This document shows, in pieces, positions 36,101 to 37,197 of a stretch of 37,197 nt of DNA. Made by a program: the position numbers and the translations under genes. Numbering within the stretch: the stretch's first letter is position 1; each line of letters opens with the position of its first letter. Source of the stretch: Lentisphaerota bacterium (lineage in GTDB: Bacteria > Verrucomicrobiota > Lentisphaeria > Victivallales > UBA1829); NCBI GenBank assembly GCA_015061915.1, contig SUVR01000019.1:1-37197 (forward strand). Direction: 5' to 3'. Under the pieces are notes generated by a model. The model was not told the DNA's origin and did no database searches. It was given only the letters and a program-made list of their open reading frames with translations.

Positions 36101-37197
36101 GATGTCCTTGCATCTCTTACGGTTAAGGACGCGGGCAACGACAATGCGCCCAGCAGCGCCATCGCCGGAACCACCTTCAACGGTATTGCCCTGAACAATA
36201 CCGGCAGCGCAGACGGTTATCTCTACGTGAACGCCGATACCAACAATGCAGATGATGTCACCACCGGCGTCTATCTCGTTGGTAATGTGTTTGTTGCGGC
36301 GGAAGGAATCATCTACGGCGATACCCTCGGCGAAGTCTATATCACCGTCACCAACGGCAACGGCGATGTGATCAGCGAAGGTACGGCGGATGACCTCGGC
36401 TGGACTTGGGCGGTGGGCAACGATGCCATCGAAAACGCCACAACCGGAACAGCTTACGAACTTATCTCCAAGGAAGGTTTCAAGTTCCGCTTCCACGGCG
36501 ATGTGGACGTGGTCATCGGCAAACGCGCCATCACGGTCAAGGCGGATGATCTGGAAATCGATACCGGTGACGATCCGGTGTTCACTTACACCTACGTCGG
36601 TGAACTCGTTGGAACCGATACCTTTACGGGCGAACTTGCATCCGAGGGCGACGGCTCCAAGCCGGGCGACTTCGAGATCACGCAGGGTACGCTCACCCTC
36701 GGCGACAATTACGACATCACCTTCATCGGCGGCGTGCTGACGGTGGAAGGCGGCGGTCAGGATGCCCACCAGTTCCCGAACTACAACAATCCGGGCAACT
36801 TTGCGGGCGTGTATGACGCTCCGGTCCACAGCACGATCCACAGCTACGATCATCATGAGTCCGTTCCCACGCTGGAACATCAGAACGATCGCAGCATCGG
36901 ATTCCTGTTCAGCGTCAGCAACAAGCAGCTCGGCGATGCCACCGGCGCCTTCGGCGACAACGCTCCCCGGGGCGCAAACGTGGATATCCACGCTCACACG
37001 CTCTCCGATCTGCTGAAGTCTTACGATAAATCCGAACAGATCATCGCATCCCCGGCGAATGAAATTCAGGACGCTCAAGACGACATGAAGGATCTGCACG
37101 ACTTCTCCAATAATCCGTTCGGCATCCTGCCCGATGATGAGGATCTGCACACCCGCGCCTACGACGAAAGCATCGACTTCACCGTCATCGGCGAGGA
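18158..37197 (+). CDS. Giant LEPR-XLL/DUF4347 beta-helix adhesin-like protein, 3' end outside the window
   Basis: At least 6,346 codons in one frame from ATG 18158 (AAGGTGG site upstream, strong promoter) to the right edge. Order by residue: LEPR-XLL-type motif KLEDRVLFEAGA (12-23); Ala/Asp-rich linker (24-105); DUF4347 (about 109-265); three CSLREA-type modules (starting near 290, 760, 1228); MBG-like segment (about 2067-2240); six more modules (near 2261, 2872, 3370, 3872, 4507, 4937); Thr/Gly/Asn-rich solenoid with YDG repeats (about 5000-6010); second MBG-like segment (about 6115-6200); a polar tail still open at the edge. Modules are built of GGAI and FxxN repeats like chlamydial Pmp proteins, expected to fold as a right-handed beta-helix. 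No cleavable signal peptide is seen; LEPR-XLL is thought to mark exported giant proteins. Likely a surface adhesin or matrix protein. Continuity was judged by translating many points, not by full computation. Confidence 0.9.
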   Translation, partial: MSQKQNKVEIFKLEDRVLFEAGAVIQAAEAAAADQANNDAAAADADATGDTDSTDNESAEAALAQIPGVDSLDAVGDSIPAAAGGDDDAESPDAVAFVDAPVASSETSERILVVLNSSVADADSIVNDLGDNVEVLRLEAGTDALDTINDYLDEHADTKYSAIHLVSHGSEGYITLNGEKIDSTTINPADWKAIGEHLTDDADILVYGCDTAKSDEGKALVQTIANLTGADVAASIDSTGANGDWDLEYRSGLIEAATLVPESYRYDLAATTITVNTLTDVVDAADGVTSLREAITEANTNGGEYTIVFDQTLAKNADTDGNAENGNDSYVIKLDATLGTLNLSLEGLDLTIDGSIGTDRVTIDGGNSFSIKASDGTITNSKTGMQLFNITNSSVLLQNFQLQHAYSAGLGGALYVGTGGNVTVSDVLFYGNYAKGGGSIALSGGTLLVENSIFDYNGATYAGSGNGGGGGGFYSLSGTATFRNTYFTRNSSDGGGWLNFQASAMLVAGSASLTVENSTIFGNYQGAISLLSGAGKKVFINSTIIGNGTDGNDSAIFSPGGNYTLLNTIVANNWKDFGDNGNSGTRLMQGVITTNVHLKSSTAFSGDYTVITKEQLLTMLDSACISTDGKNTILLNKDGQIALNGSGAAAGGGVLVAQLADGTYVVAKDGYWHNLNNTRYQIDGADVAFNAADSANGYGLGATATVFDTDANGNSRLAGAQYGVFSAGAVAADSIQQETVQSLVVNTLTSGTNAYDHKTSFEEAYAYAQTLEGDQTISFSSTLQPNTDTGYIIALSQKLTHNKSTLNLTIDGSIGTKQVTFDGGDSIKFMTVSGATLTLQDLTVRNFYDGYGAITVSSGNLTLNNVAMEGNTASHWGGAVKVDGTSTLIVDNSSFRDNDGSGWGGAIYVEGSGTGTQFTISNSLFDKNTATYGGAISIWTGATGTISGSVFTGNITDDASKASVLYSSQPVSISNSSFSGNTGGYVISMMGNAAATIENSTFVNNKNGVLSAKNATIINSTIVGNTGTAVQLSAGGNMLLLNTLIGNNEKDFGAAAASTAHLYYTLTTAVKDTTVTLDGVGHKEIDSNAFMRFIPFDKYAADGSLLLEADGTLAIMPIGDAANAGTLIGKIGSTWYYVSNGKWYSTGSTEAYADFNKEAAGYGLGDTATLYTTGANKDANGNVTRIYDNGLYSVGAYALEAGVSSGDIPSLVVTTEQDVVNANDGLISLREAFDLLNTHKTFFGETTITFDASLSGKVITLSSKLGAVTTGMTINGDIDGDGNADITINGGGKYRFFDLSTADVTLTLNGLILQNGYSEMAAKTAGGVINLTAAGVTVNLTNSTVTGSKNTAHAAVFYISAAGTTVNMTDSALNNNTSFWSAPVLFSNKANTTVTITRSEFNNNKSSDAGNATEDGGVIYLGSGAHNSKLTITGSTFDGNSLAKSPGAALSVISSQNSVITISNSTFSNNSAGSSGGAIYMLNATGTTLDIENSTFTGNKANGTTVKTDNSGTGGGAIYVRNSGAVTIEDSTFTGNSSKACGGAILVRGGSLTLTDTDFTNNTAQYGGAISNYDTVASTITITGGTYSGNSAPKNSGTFHINSGANATVKMTGITVENSSSDSLGGAIGVYGGSLTLTDAIFTNNSSNTNGGAIGVSSGTLDISGSTFQDNSAANNGGAIYISSGSTGTVDIRNSTFTNNSTTTNQSVANTLVGGGALYIGTGTVNISDSTFTGNHADGANGEYAGGGAVGLFAGTMNLTGTNTFTGNYAVEGHGGAIFNQKGTLNISGTNTFTGNKAGYGGTATDYRGNGGAIFLDGNATAILTVSGNTLFEENNARNWGGAIALYANSISYIDSATFRNNTTSRSSGSAFYVAGNLTITNSTFTGNYINGTTDVNGLSGHSVLDVSANGRLFIVNSTFLNNSNAAETLPTTYDVYNRGGTANAVYLINSIYDHGVDTKTKGYGNVKAVAGTNIDATAKTDGNQTYFLPTGEDTVIGGKPVTVSGKTLTYNGTNIAISNLTADQQTLLAGVIGKDQLGADRALGTTPYYSVGAVNGILLAPENVTLKWTIGDYTYNGADQTVTVQVVNAENDTIVHDTITVTLKYNDGTSDLDAMLNAGSYTVTVDETALLAALGYNQTLVAAADALTKTVTVKQKTLNVTADNKEMFKDGVLPELTYTVKDGDLLDGDDAGFTGELKSTADGTVEGDFAIEAGTLTVGNTNYIMNYTAGTITVVDANGVLDPSRLIVDTASDDPDSGNTLREALEYAADFGGDLTITFAADTFAADTKLTLNSELAISLNLEGTLTIDGSYVDTDGNTGRITIDNTGKTFRILSYTDTDTTSAAGLTINNLEILAGSTTSSMTGMGIYSRNVTLTLDNFRLANAVSKYGDGAGINHSGGDVSITDSEFYGNGHKNGNGYNANGGAIYLGSVGKLNINNTLFEANCIENKSGSTHGGAIYLSSTTVVTINDSQFISNYTNSSGGAIYGGSGSVLNISNTLFENNVAGASGGALYTMKGYVNVSDSTFVENKAGTGGAISTWYSFNSSNSVFRDNYAYGTGSTLVKDSAGKELFTITHSDSGHGGAVHLHSPSGDKSNIYNTTFYGNSAAGRGGALFIKSIGYGHSIDIVNTTIAGNTAGVASGGIHYWAQTADHILIANSVILGNKAGTADYDIAFAQNAHNTNNYIYSVASTIGVVKHEGFTSGYVFDRASVQAPITDKYGSTIGEIWTVTEQADGTFAQTLTTRDTLPVADLKKSVFGTETPTLASDGKSVVMMASKDYVLNGVNTAWTADGIQPLYQDANGDWYYVSGTKYTGTPTVIDKDINGAARPKDINGTNYYVKGSSTLVQEYSSLVVDTLDDVINPFDFKTSLREAVAFANAGGGGTITFSTDVDWSATDKTITLDAKDAEGNFLGQIAITAAITIDGSLMRGTFDYGVVTIKVPVTYGESVLDTTLTASNFRIFNITATTTLKNMILQGGKVTGNGGAVYASKSLTLDTVQVMDSYSSSKGGGVYSDGYTRAENSVFINNTAGDYGGGLGGYNNDIRVLNTLFYGNRAKNGAAVMNWSWTLQFINSISTENYASEGASIQNNQGAIHLLNSVAVGAANGYDVKFDNAYNKAMRFYNSVYGNITQGVPADGSALYNYVDSNSCIATKAMTFGDNTIYQDSKGFYAIDILDQGAASWGGRIFSEVHLSDNMKNVNNNHKMVGYFDENGYFRNVDGLLVAFSGANNNNTSTVPYYSNDDGVTWYTDTACTKEFYDGYMAGTNSTTIVRQNMFLMTRNGIEQVFPEKGAFTYSTLTGLTDEIYATWFTDWKYDRNGADRTAEKYLAMGTTVHDNTLDRLTDLENNLTVTSEGTAIDAADGVITLNEALLVAGKLGTAEITFGDNVSEFVINQQITINYDLTITAAEGQNITFRTAAQGVADDGTYDSAAANINRIFRLFHDGSLTLNNLTLSGGKVNYGAIIYGENASSVTINNSTLENGYATSEGGAIYLTQASSLQINDSVFRNNHADSGGAIALRADRDILIENTLFEKNTASTGGAIRLAQSNSGTYIYRPHMIVNDSVFRENGKSNWGSKGGGAIRVTDGTLAELHRCFLVGNTVTAGSWYGTNGGALSATGNASILLESSTVINSQNGAISSDGGKVTVINSTIMNNGGRAFFQGGADQITVVNSIVALNGHDFCQRNHAGADYKFNLKNVITTGTLASAGMVFDTDQVTVLSAADFKALLEDICLDEAGKVILNPILGNTYTFDPASIAAQNGVLVGKIGNAYYYAKNGLWYSVADGSVYQIDDGTGTMVDVAYTNDAATNYGLGTAEGTAVYTFDQNGNERFMLNGKLTVGVSNARQESLIVTDATDENNPYNNKITLREAIDLANRTADAQEVTFDSNVFKDTATEYVIDLESTLKITDAVTISNTTGAKIVLDGGNTVTIDATTGAVTYGEDGVRIMDIAANAATTIDGLTFRNGFGSSDLRTTAKGQTYGGGGAILTASALTVKNSTFEFNYYKNQADNPYSSGGGAIFANADLTVENSTFSQNGVSLKSIYAYKGGSAIFAQTGSFTLTGSTIKDHTTDPAVYAYNTTGLNIDQTTFTNNKRGALSLSYTSGADQKISNSIFTGNAHTNGASGAINAQVSSGTLTISNTTFGGTGDGEGNRNSGGNGGGAVTLNSGNKAQIVVTDSKFINNYQKDGYGGGAAYILGNVTFRNTLFQGNSTGATGGAISVMNGNPVIENCTFVSNSAKDGGAININSVYGVANTVNIVNSTFLNNSATGSGNTIMVLDPSSTNEAGRKPMTVNLINSTILSDDADSAAIQLGYNNVTLNMLNSIVASATALNAVAGSTVNAHYNVTGAVSLASGTTLNGTALTADTTELGGTNKTAEAADIFKSTTLTAQNTLEISKEGAATIAGTLVGQKDGAFYYRDGSTWKKVGGTDADNLAFDAADTVTYGLTDGTILTLAQNGVSRVLTLTAFNAGAHALEPTPLSSVVNSLEDSINYFDDKITLREAIANFGSVSFSDQVDWSLTDKTIVLTMGQLYHYGNFSLNGALSFNGTDQGRVTVKVPVTYAEAQADSTLTISNHRAFQFAGGDVKWSHVQLSNIIVKGGYADNGGAIQCSPNLTLTNVTVADSKGWAGGGIAASHNLVLQNSYIVNNFATASGGGIYLTKGSSSSYGHPKIENSVIAGNTSGSAGAGLYISCNSSGITTQIINTTIAGNTGKSAFYQGNQSSTLQVINSIIAGNTVTDTDIVIAPGSGKTVTASLISSVYGTISHTSTTLTESANLSGVTYADVFGTNTLTEKAGGTYELAVVPTGKAAVTGTLVASVVTGNALGGTVNKDYYYLDTATGKWMLNGADAGYTYDPTAANYGLGVKNAVILGTALNRDAEGNFVSRLDAAPYSTFTAGAYALTAETTGTVVKVGTDNGFFNPFDGEITFRDAATYAGVGALPSEVTFDDALTEVVLTDTLTISKDLTITDDNMKISGAALAVAESVTLTVSSGSKFEITEAVNNGTIDNKGALTLGTLSGTGAFVNNGTATVTGNLTQANVTNNQSMTVSGNYETTDNTDNATGAELTVSGTLTTKDLGNEGTLKATGNIAVTDHLENTGTLTASAAFSAATTDNSGSLAVGGDFSGGAVNNTGSMTLSGTNNTATDATKLGNVTYDGATAQQVIAGTYAALILSGAGAKTATGNVTANSVKNESETTVNGNLSSIGTVDNDANLTVNGNYSADTTDNSSDLKVTGTYTADTTTNSGTLDVNGNFAGGTVDNTGSMTLAGETNSGTGTLGNVTYDGADQTVITGTYGNLTINSTGKASATGNVVANGDLVNTAELTVDGNVAAASITTSGDTEVTGNLTADSGDIESTAALTVGGNVVGGNITTSGETEVTGSIIATGDIESTGALTVGGSVEADNNITTSGVTKITNNLTANSGDIKSTNELTVGGDVKAEDITTSGKTEVTGDILATEDLESAAALTVGGNAKAYGDIAIGAETEISGDMTAGDMIINWTDGNLSVGGSAEAQQLVNYGEMEVTGDVTLNSDIVAYAKLTAYGSMKVGGDVEVESVANFDALEIAGDLTATDNIYNAKKLTVGGDYSAASTNNDETLTVGGNFAGGTVTNTGAMTLSGASNTANAGSTLGDVTYDGTTDQEVIAGTYEDLVISTTGKATANGDISAVTVKNDAETAITGNLTATGNITSNGDMDVTGNLTTTGDLASTAALTVGGNASANNATLSGDTAITGDLTATGDLASTAALTVGGNASANNATLSGDTAITGDLIATGTVDSDAALTVGGNLTADTADNSSALTVGGTFTANTTNNSGTLDAEGDLNAGALANSGSISVAGAFATTSADLGAVEYDGTAAQNVVEGTYSDLSLTGGDKSLAGAVTVTDSLTADANIDTAGQDLTISGDVAGTGTISTTTDSGTVTYDGTADQNILAGAYNNLALANGTKTLNSANTTTVNDTFTANGTTLQSDAADVLASLTVKDAGNDNAPSSAIAGTTFNGIALNNTGSADGYLYVNADTNNADDVTTGVYLVGNVFVAAEGIIYGDTLGEVYITVTNGNGDVISEGTADDLGWTWAVGNDAIENATTGTAYELISKEGFKFRFHGDVDVVIGKRAITVKADDLEIDTGDDPVFTYTYVGELVGTDTFTGELASEGDGSKPGDFEITQGTLTLGDNYDITFIGGVLTVEGGGQDAHQFPNYNNPGNFAGVYDAPVHSTIHSYDHHESVPTLEHQNDRSIGFLFSVSNKQLGDATGAFGDNAPRGANVDIHAHTLSDLLKSYDKSEQIIASPANEIQDAQDDMKDLHDFSNNPFGILPDDEDLHTRAYDESIDFTVIGE
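18482..18955 (+). other. DUF4347 domain with His/Cys pair
   Basis: Residues about 109-265 of the giant protein. Strand ILVVLNSS, helix and strand VEVLRL lead to HLVSHGSEG (His168), then a 41-residue gap to ILVYGCDTA (Cys209). The hydrophobic-His-Gly and hydrophobic-Cys spacing is the layout of clan CD cysteine peptidases (caspase, gingipain, C80 autoprocessing domains). DUF4347 is an established family in giant bacterial surface proteins; peptidase activity is my inference. The domain ends before the first CSLREA module. Confidence 0.75.
18989..24340 (+). repeat. CSLREA modules 1-3 with Pmp-like GGAI/FxxN beta-helix repeats
   Basis: Protein-level repeats inside the giant gene. Module openers are TSLREAITEAN (residue 290), TSFEEAYAYAQ (760) and ISLREAFDLLN (1228), each preceded by a TLTD/TEQD-type strand and followed by a strand, VTIDGG-like turn and a ladder of GGA(I/L/V) and S(T/L)F-x-x-N motifs. 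Between 22560 and 23700 the ladder is densest, with GGAI units every 20-40 residues. Modules 1 and 2 end in a junction with YGLG (near 20255 and 21650) before the next opener. Confidence 0.8.
24356..24880 (+). other. MBG-like immunoglobulin-type segment in the giant protein
   Basis: Residues about 2067-2240: WTIGDYTYNGADQTV, then a strand-rich stretch to TLNVTADNKEMFKDGVLP, ELTYTV and GTLTVGNTNYIMNY. Pattern and spacing match MBG domains of large adhesins. It separates module 3 from module 4, perhaps as a rigid spacer. Confidence 0.65.
24890..33100 (+). repeat. CSLREA modules 4-9 with Pmp-like repeats
   Basis: Openers are NTLREALEYAA (residue 2261), TSLREAVAFAN (2872), ITLNEALLVAG (3370), ITLREAIDLAN (3872), ITLREAIANFG (4507) and ITFRDAATYAG (4937). 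Most intervals are 430-635 residues. Most modules close with a junction of form YYxxxGxWY ... YGLG ... G(A/V) followed by a VVDTL/VTDAT strand and the next opener. The first cysteine of the canonical CSLREA is replaced by Thr, Ile or Lys-Thr in every copy. Confidence 0.8.
33640..36000 (+). repeat. YDG-type and TVGGN solenoid repeats in the giant protein
   Basis: Five units of the form VTYDGxxxQxVIAGTYxxL begin near 33649, 34034, 35089, 35738 and 35948. Between them run 30-35-residue repeats with TSGxTEVTGNLTATGD and ALTVGGN cores, most regular at 34150-35650. Composition is Thr, Gly, Asn, Ala and Asp. This is likely a second beta-solenoid, distinct from the GGAI ladder. Confidence 0.75.
35312..35498 (+). 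repeat. Recent 105-base tandem duplication
   Basis: Bases 35312-35393 and 35417-35498 are identical over 82 positions at a 105-base (35-codon) offset, keeping frame. The bases between have diverged slightly from the block just upstream, so the repeat array has expanded recently, probably by slippage or unequal recombination. Confidence 0.85.
36490..36755 (+). other. Second MBG-like segment near the C-terminus of the giant protein
   Basis: Residues about 6112-6199: RAITVKADDLEIDTGDDP, FTYTYVGELVGTDTFTGEL and GTLTLGDNYDITFIGG show the strand pattern of MBG domains. It is followed by a different, polar tail (DAHQFPNYNNPGN...) rich in His, Asp and Asn that runs to the window edge. Confidence 0.65.

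Noticed and set aside
32486-37150. A 1,554-codon open frame on the minus strand opposite the adhesin, and a similar 1,347-codon frame at 27968-32011
   Set aside because: They mirror the codon pattern of the repeat-rich plus-strand gene (GGC, ACC, AAC rich), give low-complexity Gly/Val/Asp/Arg products with no domain, and have no ribosome-binding site. The plus frame has clear domain and repeat logic.

Overview
The window looks like chromosomal DNA of a glycan-degrading anaerobe in the PVC superphylum, most plausibly Lentisphaerota (Victivallis-like gut lineages). This is inferred from the gene mix: GH78-, GH29- and GH123-like hydrolases beside a GH109-like Gfo/Idh protein, an ECF sigma/von Willebrand pair, and a giant LEPR-XLL-type surface protein with Chlamydia Pmp-like repeats. 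No rRNA or marker gene is present to settle the taxonomy.

Layout. (1) 1-4738, minus strand: a tight four-gene operon of SDR dehydrogenase, FAD-dependent oxidoreductase, XRE-cupin regulator and old-yellow-enzyme reductase. The flavoprotein reading frame is broken in its FAD-binding glycine loop. (2) 4883-5016: an intergenic cloverleaf of inverted repeats. (3) 5022-7447, minus: ECF sigma factor overlapping a membrane-anchored von Willebrand/DUF3520 (YfbK-like) protein. (4) 7565-12199, minus: GH123/DUF4091-like hydrolase, GH78-like rhamnosidase and an EamA transporter. (5) 12407-16582, plus: xylose-isomerase-like TIM barrel protein, GH29 alpha-L-fucosidase and a long Gfo/Idh protein. Blocks 4 and 5 diverge from one promoter region at 12200-12406 and appear to form a locus for breaking down fucose-, rhamnose- and perhaps GalNAc-containing oligosaccharides inside the cell, because none of the enzymes shows a signal peptide. 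(6) 16612-16746: a second cloverleaf of inverted repeats that includes a bidirectional terminator. (7) 16782-17957, minus: cation diffusion facilitator. (8) 18158 to the right edge, plus: one open reading frame of more than 6,346 codons that runs out of the window. It encodes a modular adhesin-like protein: LEPR-XLL motif, DUF4347 with a His/Cys pair, nine CSLREA-type modules carrying beta-helix GGAI/FxxN repeats, two MBG-like segments and a YDG-type repeat region.

Most worth a second look: the two intergenic elements that share an architecture (a closing stem around three abutting hairpins) without sharing sequence; the giant protein's caspase-like N-terminal domain; and the broken flavoprotein in an otherwise intact operon.
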